A stretch of 64,000 bases of DNA from JBBSJZ01 sp041739875. GTDB taxonomy: Bacteria > Planctomycetota > Planctomycetia > Pirellulales > Pirellulaceae. Position 1 is the stretch's first letter; each line of letters starts with the position of its first letter. The DNA is taken from the NCBI GenBank assembly GCA_041739875.1, contig JBGSNA010000367.1:33730-97729 (forward strand), written 5' to 3'. Both the position numbers and the translations under genes were made by a program. Under the pieces are notes generated by a model. The model was given only the letters and a program-made list of their open reading frames with translations, searched no databases and was not told the origin of the DNA. Below are positions 1 through 9,630 of this stretch, piece by piece.

Positions 1-1192
1 TCAACAAAGACTCGGGCCACTCTGTCTGGCGCGGTCGGCCTGGGGCTCCGGGAAATCCACGTTGCTGGCGCGCACTTGGCGTTTGTAGTTCGTGATGGCA
101 TGCGGCACAGTCGTAGAGGGCATAGTCGCCCCAACGGTCTTCAGTGGCCGATTCAGTTAACAAATTGACGGTTTTAATTCTCGCAGCAATTGCTCCGAGC
201 AACATTTTTCGAGTGTTCCAATACATTTTTCCAGCGTCAACATTCTGGGCGTTCGGGAACAACTCAGGAAAATTGGCGGCGAAGTACGGATCGCGTGTTG
301 GAGAGGTCGCGAGTGCATCATGAAGCTGTGAAAGCGATTGCCAGTGCTGGGGCATTTGCTCACAAAACGTTTGGACTTCGACCGACGGAAGCGGCGGGTG
401 ACCGGCGGCGTACATTTCGTGGGTCACGAACTGATTGTTCGCACGGTTGCCAACATGGCAATCCAGACACAAATCAGCTTGCTTGGATGTATTCACGAGG
501 TCTCGCATACCAAGCGCCAGCTTTTCTTCTGGGAGCTTAGTTCGCCAGGCCTTCGCAGCGTCTTGGACACCATGTTCTTTTATCCAAGCAATACTATCGC
601 CGTCTTGGTGACAATAGTTACAGCTAATTCCTGGCTGTGAACTAATCGGATCCGCCAATGGACGATCGAAGCCAACCTTCTCGTTGGGATTGTCTCGAAA
701 ACCACCGTGACACGTCATGCAATTTTGCTGAAACTTTTTGTAACCTTCGGTTGTCGTGACTTCGTATTCGAGCTTGTCGCAGATTCGTCGACTGAGCACG
801 TTGCTTTGGCCGAACCAATCCGGTGGCACATTGGATTGTAGATTTTCGGAAATGGCTTCTGCTTGCTGTAACAATTCAGCTTTGCTGAGCGGTTCAACTC
901 GGCGGCGAGCGATGGCATGCTTGTCGCGGTCCAGCCAAAACTTCAATTCAGTTCGACGCGAAAAGTTTGTTGCCTCATCCCGCAATAGAGGATTATCAGG
1001 CGGGTTGTAATGGCACTCGACGCACAACGCGACGGCATCCTGTTTCTTCCAACTTTGAAGCACAAGGTCCGAGGCGGCATCGGCGGGTGGACCGGAGTCC
1101 TGCGCGTGGGCTAAATGCCCCCACATGAACGTGGCGGCGAATGCCACGCCAAGGTAAACAGCAACGCGAATGTTGTATGCAATGCAGATCAT
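1..1192 (-). CDS. Multiheme cytochrome c, cytochrome c554-like (C-terminus beyond window)
   Basis: The frame opens at ATG 1192 and stays open to base 1, so the protein is cut at its C-terminus. The first ~30 residues form a signal peptide (hydrophobic stretch, then AHAQD), so it should be periplasmic. Five CxxCH haem sites are visible in order: CVECH, CMTCH, CNYCH, CLDCH, CAACH. Between the fourth and fifth lies the block THEMYAAGHPPL, which matches NHDIIAAGHPAL in the 1238-3295 gene and NHDLIAAGHPAL in the 6393-7838 gene, so the three are homologous. It starts 45 bases after the stop of the upstream cytochrome gene and is probably co-transcribed with it. Likely role: periplasmic electron transfer; partner and substrate cannot be told from sequence. 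Confidence 0.85.
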   Translation of the reverse strand, partial: MICIAYNIRVAVYLGVAFAATFMWGHLAHAQDSGPPADAASDLVLQSWKKQDAVALCVECHYNPPDNPLLRDEATNFSRRTELKFWLDRDKHAIARRRVEPLSKAELLQQAEAISENLQSNVPPDWFGQSNVLSRRICDKLEYEVTTTEGYKKFQQNCMTCHGGFRDNPNEKVGFDRPLADPISSQPGISCNYCHQDGDSIAWIKEHGVQDAAKAWRTKLPEEKLALGMRDLVNTSKQADLCLDCHVGNRANNQFVTHEMYAAGHPPLPSVEVQTFCEQMPQHWQSLSQLHDALATSPTRDPYFAANFPELFPNAQNVDAGKMYWNTRKMLLGAIAARIKTVNLLTESATEDRWGDYALYDCAACHHELQTPSARQQRGFPGAPGRPRQTEWPESLL

Positions 1193-1237
1193 GCTTCTTG
1201 TTCTTCCCCGTACTACTTTCCTGAATTCCAATTCGAA

Positions 1238-3295
1238 TCAGGATCCGTCCGTTGAGCCGCTCTGCAATTCTTCAAGCGACTTTTTGAGTTCTTCCAACGA
1301 TTGTTTCTTCGGAGGCTTTACCGGTGCAGGCAAATCCTTCTTCGGTTCTACGTCTTCCATTTTCTTGGCTGCGTCATTTGCTTGCTTGACCTTCCGCCAA
1401 CGCTCACCAATTTCACGCAACTTGGATTCGATATCTTTACGATCATCTTCTCCGAGGTCATACGTCCTTCCCGACCGGTCGGTCGGCAACTCCATGGTGA
1501 CATTGCCAAGCCAACCCGCCAAGGTAATTCCGAGACTCATGGCCTGGGCTCGATTCGATGTCGCCATATTATCGGCTTCCGTTTCGAATGGGGCTGTGTT
1601 TCGCTCCACAGGATAGCCTAAACCCTTTCTCAATGCGTCGGCAGTCCCATAAAGCGGCCCGTTCCATCCTCCCGGCCAGCTTTCGCGAGCCGCAACGGCA
1701 GCCAGATAGAACTGAACAGCTGACTCCCAGGTTTGCCAAGTTTCCGTCTTGCCAGCCGCAGATGCGACGATTCGTCCGAGCCGATCACTACGCATCACGC
1801 TGCGTTCGTAGTGGCCTGCGGCACCATGAAGCCATTGGTACAGGGCGGATCTCGCGACCCGAGCGGTGTCAGCCGCAAGTTCAGTGTCGGGCTTCGCTTT
1901 GGCCTGCATCACATCACGAACGTGCCCCAGCGCACCGAGAAGAATGGCGTCTTCAGCCGTGGCGACACCTGTTTCGTAGCGGTATTCGATTAGCCAGCGA
2001 AGCCCTGAATCGTTCCAGCTTGAAAGTGGAGCGACTGCGTTTCGGTTCGGTCCAAGTGGGTCGCGGTCATTCTTGAAACCGAGCGTGTGGTGGCACGACG
2101 CACAGTCGAATGAGGAGAGCTCCGGCCATTCACTGACGGTGTGTGACTTGTCGGCGCGGGTCTCAATCAACGACAACGATGCGTCGGCGGCAGCGACCTG
2201 GCCGGCGAGCCAAAGTTGTGACTCGTAATAAGTTCGGTCGCCCGATTCAGCGTCACGCCAGTGCTTGGGCTGCCAAGCATGAAACGTCGCCAGTTCGTAG
2301 CGTAGCGCTGGGTGGCCGGCAGCAATAATGTCGTGGTTCATGTCACGATCTTTGTCCCCGACATGACAGGATGCGCACATCCGAGCGCGAGTGACTAAGT
2401 CACCCGCGTTGACGAATCCGTCATGCGAGGCCAACTCCCCTGTCCAGCCGTTTTGAAAGTGTGTGCTCGTCCATTGTTCGCCCGGACCGTGACACGCAGC
2501 ACAGCCAACACCTTCGCGTGCGAATGCAGGTTGCTGGACGACTCCATCACGTACGACACGTTGCGTCCGTGGTTCGTCGTGACGCATCGTTGTGTTATGA
2601 CATGCCAAGCAGTTATCGAATGCGACTGGATCGACAATTCGTTTGCCATCGAGAATCTTTAGCTTGTTCATCATCTCGATACTGGCATCGCTACAGATCG
2701 TGCGCCAGGACTGTGCATGCGGGTCGTTCTCAAACCACAACTGGTATTCGTTGCCTCGCTTTGACGTTGGCATTGCCACGCCTTGTCGCGGACCACCATG
2801 ACAACTTGCTGCCGCGCAAGATTGCGCACTCAAGATTTGCAAGTCCCGTCGCAATAGTGGCCCATGAAGCTCATCCAGCGTTCGCGGTGATACCGGTGAA
2901 GATAGATACCGAGCGCTCATGGAATCTTCTAGCGACGTGTCTCGCAAAACATTGCCAGAAACATTGCCAGTACTCACCGCAGTGGCGACAAGTGTCGAGC
3001 GAAGCGGGTTCACGGGTGCAGCAGTCGCCAGTTTGCTGGGTGCCAGTTTGCTGGGGACCGAAGCGCTGGCCGCAGGTGCAGCGTAAACCGCGACATTGGA
3101 ATATTGAGCGATGCTTTGCCGAGCGCGCGTTACAGGATCGCTCTTGGCTTGCGGACTCGATTGCCGGGTCTGGCCATGGATGGATGTCCAATCCATTTCT
3201 GATCCGTATAGACTCAAAGAGTTTGCCAGCGGAAAGATGACCGCGAACGACAAAAGGGTCGTCCAAAGGCAAAAAAAATCGCGACGGAGTGACAT
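1238..3295 (-). CDS. Pentaheme cytochrome c, cytochrome c554-like
   Basis: I chose ATG 3295 because it begins a good signal peptide (MSLRRDFF, then a hydrophobic core ending PLANS). The frame extends upstream to ATG 3355 and GTG 3364. An A/P/S-rich linker follows. The haem sites in order are a CX4CH motif (CAAASCH, ~residue 160), then CLACH, CAACH, CASCH and CASCH. The same order, including the expanded first site, occurs in the 6393-7838 gene; the two also share EGVxCxACHGP and RDMNHDxIAAGHPALR. The C-terminal ~250 residues lack haem motifs and end in a charged, lysine-rich tail. It is the first gene of the leftward arm of the divergent redox locus. Role inferred: periplasmic electron carrier or reductase. 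Confidence 0.88.
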   Translation of the reverse strand: MSLRRDFFCLWTTLLSFAVIFPLANSLSLYGSEMDWTSIHGQTRQSSPQAKSDPVTRARQSIAQYSNVAVYAAPAASASVPSKLAPSKLATAAPVNPLRSTLVATAVSTGNVSGNVLRDTSLEDSMSARYLSSPVSPRTLDELHGPLLRRDLQILSAQSCAAASCHGGPRQGVAMPTSKRGNEYQLWFENDPHAQSWRTICSDASIEMMNKLKILDGKRIVDPVAFDNCLACHNTTMRHDEPRTQRVVRDGVVQQPAFAREGVGCAACHGPGEQWTSTHFQNGWTGELASHDGFVNAGDLVTRARMCASCHVGDKDRDMNHDIIAAGHPALRYELATFHAWQPKHWRDAESGDRTYYESQLWLAGQVAAADASLSLIETRADKSHTVSEWPELSSFDCASCHHTLGFKNDRDPLGPNRNAVAPLSSWNDSGLRWLIEYRYETGVATAEDAILLGALGHVRDVMQAKAKPDTELAADTARVARSALYQWLHGAAGHYERSVMRSDRLGRIVASAAGKTETWQTWESAVQFYLAAVAARESWPGGWNGPLYGTADALRKGLGYPVERNTAPFETEADNMATSNRAQAMSLGITLAGWLGNVTMELPTDRSGRTYDLGEDDRKDIESKLREIGERWRKVKQANDAAKKMEDVEPKKDLPAPVKPPKKQSLEELKKSLEELQSGSTDGS

Positions 3296-3885
3296 ACAGG
3301 CGACTCGTGGAGAGACGATCGAACAAAGTAGAAACGGACATACAATCCCTCGCATGACCCCCACGATAGTTAAGCTAGGTCACTCTGAAAGACCAAGAAG
3401 CTTGGCTTTTCCTAGCTAATCCTGCTTCCAGCGATTTTGGGAAGTTCGCTGTCACGATCGTTAGAGTCTGCCCAATCCTCCCATCTACTTGCCCTGAGAG
3501 GGTGAAAATAGGGGTTGCCCTGAGCTAAATCGCGCCGTCGCTGACGCCTGGCTTGCAAGCGCCGGAAGGAAAAACGACATCTTTCGATAGCCACCGATCA
3601 TCGGGAGGCGAAAACCTTGCCGGTCATAACGCTGAAACTTCAGTGAATTGACTGCGTTGGCCACGTTTCGATCAATCCTAGTTTGACTAACCGCTCGCGT
3701 GGGATTAAACATGGCGGTCGCTGGGGTGGTAAGATCATCTAGACGACACTTGCACCGATCGTCGCAAGAAATCTGATGCTCGAAACCGGAGCTGGCGAGA
3801 TGTCTGGCGAGTTCATGGGACGGTCTACGGTAAGGTCTCTTGGTGGATAGTTGGAGCTCTGGAACCAAATGAGTGTGAAGCAGCC
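3296..3885. other. Divergent intergenic region of the redox locus
   Basis: About 520-590 bases separate the leftward cytochrome gene from the rightward five-gene operon. Short frames on both strands here have no recognisable content. It should hold both promoters. One weak sigma70-like candidate for the rightward operon is TTGACT at 3683-3688 and TAAACA at 3706-3711 with a 17-base spacer. The -10 is poor, so this is only a suggestion. Confidence 0.4.
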
Positions 3886-4854
3886 GTGTTAATCAGTCGT
3901 TCGCAAGCGAAAGTTCACTTCGTTCCAGCACTGTTGGCCGCCATCATTACCATCGCAGGTATTGGCTGGTATGTGATGGAGTGTCTCGCCGCGGGACAAC
4001 TCGTGGGTGGTGGCAGCGCCTCGGGGCTTGCTTGCGGTATCGCGGCTGGTTCCGTCATCGTTTTCGAAATGTTGCTATGGCCGCGTAAGGCTCTTCGCCG
4101 ACTGAGGCTGATACCAGCCAAATACTGGATGGCGGCTCACATATGGCTTGGCCTCGCGTCGTTACCGCTTGCGATCGTGCACTGTGGTTTCCATCTCGGT
4201 GGATGGCTTCCGGCGTCGTTCATGATCTTGTTCGTGCTTACGATTCTGAGCGGATTGTACGGACTCGCCGTGCAAAACATTTTGCCGCGTTGGATGCTCC
4301 GCAATCTTCCCTCAGAAACAATCTATAGCCAAATTGAATACGTCTCTGCACGAACGGTTGACGATGCGCGTTCTCTGCTCATTGCCGCATGCGGACGCCA
4401 ACGTTCGACCACTGACGAATCATCACCGGATCCCGACTTGGTTGAATCCGCTCCACAATCAATCGTTGTGGGTGCGATTCGTCAATCTGGTAAAACACGC
4501 GGTCGCACGTTGGAGACTCGGCGTGTAACCCAGGCCCGTCAAGACTCCGAGCCGCTTTGGAATGCATTGGCCGAGATCCAGCCATTCCTGCTTCATGGTG
4601 CATCCGCTATCACGCCGGTCACGGATCGCCAGCAATCATTGCAGTGGTTCAGCCGACTTAGAAATGCGTGCAGTGAAGAGAGCGGTTTCATCATCGACTC
4701 ATTACAACAGTTCTGTGACCAGCGTCGGCAGTTCGACACGCAGTCCACAGTGCACCGTTGGTTGCACGCTTGGCTACCTGTTCATATCGGTTTATCCGTC
4801 GCCGTAACAGTTTTGTTGGCGGCCCACATTTGGACTGCTCTTAAGTATTGGTAG
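3886..4854 (+). CDS. Cytochrome b-like integral membrane protein
   Basis: 322 residues, GTG start; the ATG at 3870 runs into a stop after seven codons. There are four hydrophobic helices in the first ~135 residues, a soluble domain (~150-290), and a final helix at ~295-318. Histidines sit inside or at the ends of helices at about residues 85, 99, 103, 300 and 313, the pattern expected for haem b ligands in cytochrome b561/ferric-reductase-like proteins. No family was firmly recognised. It is the first gene of the operon and ends 6 bases before the decaheme cytochrome gene, so it probably links the quinone pool or membrane to periplasmic cytochromes. The haem b assignment is inference. Confidence 0.7.
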   Translation: MLISRSQAKVHFVPALLAAIITIAGIGWYVMECLAAGQLVGGGSASGLACGIAAGSVIVFEMLLWPRKALRRLRLIPAKYWMAAHIWLGLASLPLAIVHCGFHLGGWLPASFMILFVLTILSGLYGLAVQNILPRWMLRNLPSETIYSQIEYVSARTVDDARSLLIAACGRQRSTTDESSPDPDLVESAPQSIVVGAIRQSGKTRGRTLETRRVTQARQDSEPLWNALAEIQPFLLHGASAITPVTDRQQSLQWFSRLRNACSEESGFIIDSLQQFCDQRRQFDTQSTVHRWLHAWLPVHIGLSVAVTVLLAAHIWTALKYW

Positions 4855-4860
4855 GAACTG

Positions 4861-6396
4861 ATGGCAGCAGGCGAAAGCTCAACACGACCCCGCGAGACTG
4901 GGAAGTTCCGATCCCAGCGAATCCAGATCGATTATTACCGTCACCGCGGCGGGCTGTACTATTTTAAGTGGATTCTTTCCGGAATCGCGCTCCTGATGAG
5001 TGGCGGTTATGCGGCGTACGCGCTGACGTCAAACAGCGCGAGTCGACACCTCAGCACTGGACCTGTGGCTCAGGTCCACGCGTCATTCGAAAATGATTGT
5101 GGCCAGTGTCATCAAGACTACACGCCTCTGGGGACTGACTCGTTCCAACTCGACCCCGCAGCATCTCTCTCGCACCTCGAGTCAGCCTGCCAAAAATGCC
5201 ACAAGGTCGGCAATCACTACCGCGAAGTCCTCTCAGCCGATTGGAAAGTCGTCGACCAAAACTGTGCTCTTTGCCACTCCGACCACCAAGGTCGTGACTT
5301 CAACTTGGTTGCCGTGAGCGACGCTGCATGCACGCAATGCCACAGCCAACTTTCAAGTGTGTGCTCCTCAAATCACCAACCTCGCGTTGGCAACCAAGTA
5401 ACTCAGTTCACCAAAGAGAAGCACGGGGAGTTTACGTCCCTGATGCAGGGCGATCGCGGCGTCGTAAAATTCGACCACGGGCAACACATGCTCGCCGGTC
5501 AAGTGAACGCAGGTGAAAAAGGTGGCTTGACGCTTGCCATGCTCGAGCCATCACGCCGGGAACAGTATCGACAACCCGGCCAATCCGACGACGCTCTCGT
5601 TTCGATGAACTGCGCCAGTTGTCATGAGTTCGACGGCAATCCGGATCCGACGTCGATTCTTTCGGGCGATGAAGAACTCGGGCGATACATCGCGCCAATC
5701 TCGTTCGATGAACACTGCAGTGCTTGTCACAGCATGAACCCAAGCGGACGCGGCGACGACACGTTACCTCTGCCACACGCTGCACCTTGGGCCGAAATCT
5801 CGCTACTTCTAGAAACGAAAATCAACGGAAGTATTTTAACGGGCAAGATGCGAAAATCTGGTGACGATTCTCAACAAGTCCCTCGGCCGGGCGACGGTTT
5901 GGGCACACCGTCGATCGACACCTTGGCTGCTTCAGCATCCACCGTTGATGCCGCTGTCGCGTTAGTTCGCACACAGTGCACCAAGTGCCACGACGACGAA
6001 ACGATCACCGATGAAGCCATCGCAAAATTCGGCGCATCGACTGCTGAGCCTTTGATTCCACCACGTTGGTTCAAATTCGGCTTGTACGACCATGCCGCGC
6101 ACCGAAAAATGGATTGTCGTTATTGTCACGAAGCCGCTTACCCCGTTGATGGAGCGAAACCCTCCGAGGCACTTGACCAAAACAGTGTTATGATCGCGGG
6201 CATCGATAGCTGCACCGGTTGTCACCGCAAAATCAACGAACCGACACCCTCATCATTGACAGGGGCTGCGGAAAAACTGATCGGTGGCCAATCCACTTGG
6301 GCGTCGGATAGTTGCACGACATGCCATCGTTATCACACACCGCAAAGTGACCTCGTGCACATGGGTGGATTGCAAACGGGCGAGGCCCAGCCATGA
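4861..6396 (+). CDS. Membrane-anchored decaheme cytochrome c
   Basis: 511 residues with a basic cytoplasmic N-terminus and one transmembrane helix at about 37-58, leaving the rest periplasmic. Ten CxxCH sites: CGQCH, CQKCH, CALCH, CTQCH, CASCH, CSACH, CTKCH, CRYCH, CTGCH and CTTCH. An extra CSSNH just after the fourth site looks like a degenerate motif. The spacing does not obviously match MtrA/OmcA decaheme proteins; it resembles NapC/NrfH-anchored or class III-type haem arrays, without a firm family. It overlaps the next gene by ATGA (6393-6396), so translation is probably coupled. Likely role: multi-haem wire between the membrane component and the pentaheme protein. Confidence 0.88.
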   Translation: MAAGESSTRPRETGKFRSQRIQIDYYRHRGGLYYFKWILSGIALLMSGGYAAYALTSNSASRHLSTGPVAQVHASFENDCGQCHQDYTPLGTDSFQLDPAASLSHLESACQKCHKVGNHYREVLSADWKVVDQNCALCHSDHQGRDFNLVAVSDAACTQCHSQLSSVCSSNHQPRVGNQVTQFTKEKHGEFTSLMQGDRGVVKFDHGQHMLAGQVNAGEKGGLTLAMLEPSRREQYRQPGQSDDALVSMNCASCHEFDGNPDPTSILSGDEELGRYIAPISFDEHCSACHSMNPSGRGDDTLPLPHAAPWAEISLLLETKINGSILTGKMRKSGDDSQQVPRPGDGLGTPSIDTLAASASTVDAAVALVRTQCTKCHDDETITDEAIAKFGASTAEPLIPPRWFKFGLYDHAAHRKMDCRYCHEAAYPVDGAKPSEALDQNSVMIAGIDSCTGCHRKINEPTPSSLTGAAEKLIGGQSTWASDSCTTCHRYHTPQSDLVHMGGLQTGEAQP

Positions 6397-7838
6397 GTCG
6401 CTTGGTCGCGATCCCATCGTTCATGGTCGTTGGACTGTTATGGACTGGAATGACAATCCACCAGGCAGTCGCACAGACGCCGCCGAGTTTTCTCGGTCGT
6501 TCGTCATGTGCTTCGGCCACGTGCCATGGCGGATCGATCGATCGCGGACCAGCTTGGAATCACTCGCTCTCGATCTGGAACCTCGAAGATCCACACTCGG
6601 GCGCGGCATTGTTGCTCCGCGAGAAGGCGTCTGAGCACATCGTGACGATGTTAGATCCAGCCGCTGCAGAGTCACCCGAGCGATATGACAATGTGCTTCG
6701 CACTCGTTGCATTAGTTGCCATGCAACGGCAAGTCCAATGGATTGCGAGGCGCGAGGACCAATCGACGACAGCTTTTTAGCCGAAGGTGTGTCTTGCGAA
6801 GCATGCCACGGTCCCGCCGAAAAATGGCTTGAGTCGCATATCCGAGTCGACTGGAGTGGTCCAGAACGATTTGCGCCCACAACGGGCATGCGGGACACGG
6901 AGTCGATCATTGGCCGAGCTCAAACGTGCGTTCGTTGCCATATCGGCTCACGCTCGTCGGATGGTCTGGTTCGAGATATGAATCATGATTTGATCGCTGC
7001 GGGACACCCCGCGTTACGATTCGATCTAGTGCTCTACACTGAAAGCCTTTCTAGCCACTGGAATCAATCCAGTCCGACGGAACTCGCCTTCAGCGATTCA
7101 GCGGCACGAACAAGATCTGCTGGGCGTGCAATCAATTTAGCTGCAGCAGCGAAACTCGCTGGTGAGCGGGCGGCGGATCACTTGAAAGACAGCAGTGTCC
7201 CGTGGCCAGAACTCGCGGAATATGACTGCTTCGCATGTCACCAGTCGCTCTCAATCGATCGCTTCAAGCTTCCACCGGGTGAAACGAAAAAATCGGTTTG
7301 GCATATCAGTGACGGGCTGCCGATTTGGAACGCATGGCATGCTATCCATCAACTGCCACGCGAAAAACTATTGATCAAGGCGTTGTCGCCGCATCGCAGT
7401 GATCCCGAACTAATCGTGAGTTCCATTGCACGTGTCGTCGAAGCACAACTCAATATAGCTGAACAAATAACAGCCGCGGACGCAAATCCGCCCAAGAGTT
7501 TGAGTGCGTTGCTGAGTGAGCTGAAACGTGATGGGGTGTTTGACTGGCACGAAGCTGCAATTGCGTACCTGGATATTGATGCGGCGCTTCGAGATCAAGA
7601 AAAGCTGCCTGAGCAGAAACAACGTGCATCCGCACAACGAGCGAGACTAATCGATATCGTCGAGCCCACGCTGCGCTTCTCGCGCACCTCACAACCAGAC
7701 ACAGGGCAATCGATGGAACAGATCCATTACCAGTCGCCTGCCCGTTTCAATCCCGAAGAATTTCGTCGCGCGATCAGCACGGCTTTGTCTACCGCAATCG
7801 ATTCTGGCGACCAAGCCAACATGACGAGTCAACCATGA
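6393..7838 (+). CDS. Pentaheme cytochrome c, paralogue of the 1238-3295 gene
   Basis: 481 residues with an N-terminal signal peptide ending near AVAQT. The haem motifs are CASATCH (CX4CH, ~residue 39), CISCH, CEACH, CVRCH and CFACH, the same order as in the divergent paralogue, along with the block RDMNHDLIAAGHPALR. The C-terminal ~200 residues lack haem sites. It overlaps the gene before (ATGA at 6393) and the gene after (ATGA at 7835). The family resembles cytochrome c554-type proteins. A catalytic role is possible because the conserved histidines between haems four and five could serve as ligands. Function is inferred from context: the periplasmic end of an NADH-linked chain. Confidence 0.88.
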   Translation: MSRLVAIPSFMVVGLLWTGMTIHQAVAQTPPSFLGRSSCASATCHGGSIDRGPAWNHSLSIWNLEDPHSGAALLLREKASEHIVTMLDPAAAESPERYDNVLRTRCISCHATASPMDCEARGPIDDSFLAEGVSCEACHGPAEKWLESHIRVDWSGPERFAPTTGMRDTESIIGRAQTCVRCHIGSRSSDGLVRDMNHDLIAAGHPALRFDLVLYTESLSSHWNQSSPTELAFSDSAARTRSAGRAINLAAAAKLAGERAADHLKDSSVPWPELAEYDCFACHQSLSIDRFKLPPGETKKSVWHISDGLPIWNAWHAIHQLPREKLLIKALSPHRSDPELIVSSIARVVEAQLNIAEQITAADANPPKSLSALLSELKRDGVFDWHEAAIAYLDIDAALRDQEKLPEQKQRASAQRARLIDIVEPTLRFSRTSQPDTGQSMEQIHYQSPARFNPEEFRRAISTALSTAIDSGDQANMTSQP

Positions 7839-9628
7839 AAAGTCCCACGATCATTCCAGCGCTCCACGAGCGACAAAAAAAACGCGGCGGCTACCTCACT
7901 GATGCCGATATGACTTCGATCGCCGAGGAATCCGGCGTGCCGCTGCACCGCGTCCAAGCGGTCGCATCGTTTTTTCCGCACTTTCGAACAGACGAACCGC
8001 CCAAAGTCGAAGTCCACATTTGCCGTGACATGAGTTGCCACTTGCACGGCGGCGTCGAGATGACCAAGCGGCTCGCAAAGTGGGCGGAAGACAAATACGG
8101 GCACGCCGTCGAAGTATGCGGCCAATCTTGCTTGGGACGTTGCGATCGAGCACCCGCAGCAATCATCAATGAGGAATTGTTCGCCGCGCGCTCGGAAACA
8201 GAACTCAAGGCCGCCATCGACGGCTACATGAACGGAAGCGGTGTCACGCCTGACACAGATTGGGAATTGGCGAAAGAGAAAGTCGGCAAATGGGACATGG
8301 ACGTGTATGGTGGCACCGGGCGTTACGACGCCGTCAAACGCTTCTTGGACGAAGGAGCCAATCCCAAACGAGTGCTCGATGTCCTCAAGGAGGCGAACCT
8401 GCTCGGAATGGGTGGTGCTGGCGGTCGAGCGTTTATGAAGTGGGGCGACGTCCTCGCCGCTCAAGGCACGACGGGTGAGAAGTTCATCGTTTGCAATGCC
8501 GACGAAAGCGAACCCGGCACGTTCAAAGATCGTGAGATTCTTCTGGCAGCACCGTATTTAACCATCGAAGGCATGATCGTCGCCGCTCTCGTTGTCGGCG
8601 CGACGAGAGGCTGGATCTACATTCGCCACGAGTACCCAGAACAAATCGCCGCCTGTCGCCGTGAAATCGCCCGCGCAGTTTCTGTGGGTGCTTGTGGAAA
8701 TCGAATTTTTGGTAGCAGTCATTCGTTTGAGTTGGATGTATACGCGAGCCCTGGTGGGTACATATGTGGCGAGCAAACGGCACTCATCGAAGCGATGGAG
8801 GACAAACGCGGTGAACCTCGCAACCGACCACCCGAGCTAGCGACCAACGGATTGTATGACCAACCAACCCTACTTTCGAATGTTGAAACATTCGCTTGGG
8901 TTCCAGCAATCCTAAAAGACGACGCCGCTTGGTATTCGTCGCAAGGCATCAAAGAAGGCCCGTTAGTCGGAACCGAGGGTCCGACAATGAAAGGCAAACG
9001 GCTGTTTTCGATCAGCGGTGACCTGACGCGCCCAGGCGTCTATGAAGTACCAACGGGGACGACGCTCGGTGAGCTAATCGACAAGCATTGCCTCGGCATG
9101 AAAAACGGCAAGGCGTTACTCGCTGTCGCGTTAAGTGGACCATCCGGCGGCGTACTGCCGGCGAAGATACCGGTAAAGCATTTGAATCGTCGCTTCGTTG
9201 AAACGTACGTACCCAAAGGCGTGACGGAAATCGACATTCGTGATCTTCCACTGGATATCAACGTTTCGCGTGCCGTTGGTTATATGCTCGGCGCCGGAAT
9301 CGTTGTCTATGGCGAGGGCGCCGACCTCTTGGCCGAAGTCGTTGCCAACAGTCGCTTTTATCGAAATGAGTCTTGTGGCAAGTGCGTACCGTGTCGCATC
9401 GGTTCGCACAAAATCACCGAGATTGGCCAGCGAATGCTTGACGGAGATGTATCTGAACACGAATTCAACACACTTGAACCGACGACCATGCAATTAAGCG
9501 AAGTGATGGAAGCGACGAGTATCTGCGGCCTCGGGCAAGTCGCCAGCAAACCAATGCAAACTTTCTTGAAATACTTTCCTGAGCTCGCTCGCGGCGCGTG
9601 CCGCAGTGAGACGGCGGGAGCCCGATAA
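7835..9628 (+). CDS. NuoE-NuoF fusion, NADH-oxidising flavoprotein
   Basis: 597 residues. Residues ~1-145 are a NuoE-like thioredoxin-fold 2Fe-2S domain with CRDMSC and CGQSCLGRC as cluster ligands. Residues ~175-597 are NuoF-like: the glycine-rich GMGGAGGRAFMKW, the NADESEPGTFKDR block, SPGGYICGEQTALIEAMEDK, and C-terminal 4Fe-4S ligands in ESCGKCVPCR plus ICGLGQ. The usual GGAGFPTG loop is changed to GGAGGRAF. There is no signal peptide, so it is cytoplasmic. It should oxidise NADH at FMN and pass electrons to the Fe-S protein encoded 2 bases downstream. No other Nuo subunits lie in the window, so this is a stand-alone diaphorase module rather than complex I. Fused NuoEF is also seen in hydrogenase/formate-dehydrogenase-type modules. 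Confidence 0.92.
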   Translation: MKSPTIIPALHERQKKRGGYLTDADMTSIAEESGVPLHRVQAVASFFPHFRTDEPPKVEVHICRDMSCHLHGGVEMTKRLAKWAEDKYGHAVEVCGQSCLGRCDRAPAAIINEELFAARSETELKAAIDGYMNGSGVTPDTDWELAKEKVGKWDMDVYGGTGRYDAVKRFLDEGANPKRVLDVLKEANLLGMGGAGGRAFMKWGDVLAAQGTTGEKFIVCNADESEPGTFKDREILLAAPYLTIEGMIVAALVVGATRGWIYIRHEYPEQIAACRREIARAVSVGACGNRIFGSSHSFELDVYASPGGYICGEQTALIEAMEDKRGEPRNRPPELATNGLYDQPTLLSNVETFAWVPAILKDDAAWYSSQGIKEGPLVGTEGPTMKGKRLFSISGDLTRPGVYEVPTGTTLGELIDKHCLGMKNGKALLAVALSGPSGGVLPAKIPVKHLNRRFVETYVPKGVTEIDIRDLPLDINVSRAVGYMLGAGIVVYGEGADLLAEVVANSRFYRNESCGKCVPCRIGSHKITEIGQRMLDGDVSEHEFNTLEPTTMQLSEVMEATSICGLGQVASKPMQTFLKYFPELARGACRSETAGAR

Positions 9629-9630
9629 CG

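Noticed and set aside
3412..3868. Minus-strand frames of 60 and 127 codons in the divergent region
   Set aside because: No signal, no motif, composition like neighbouring noncoding sequence; they overlap the expected promoters.
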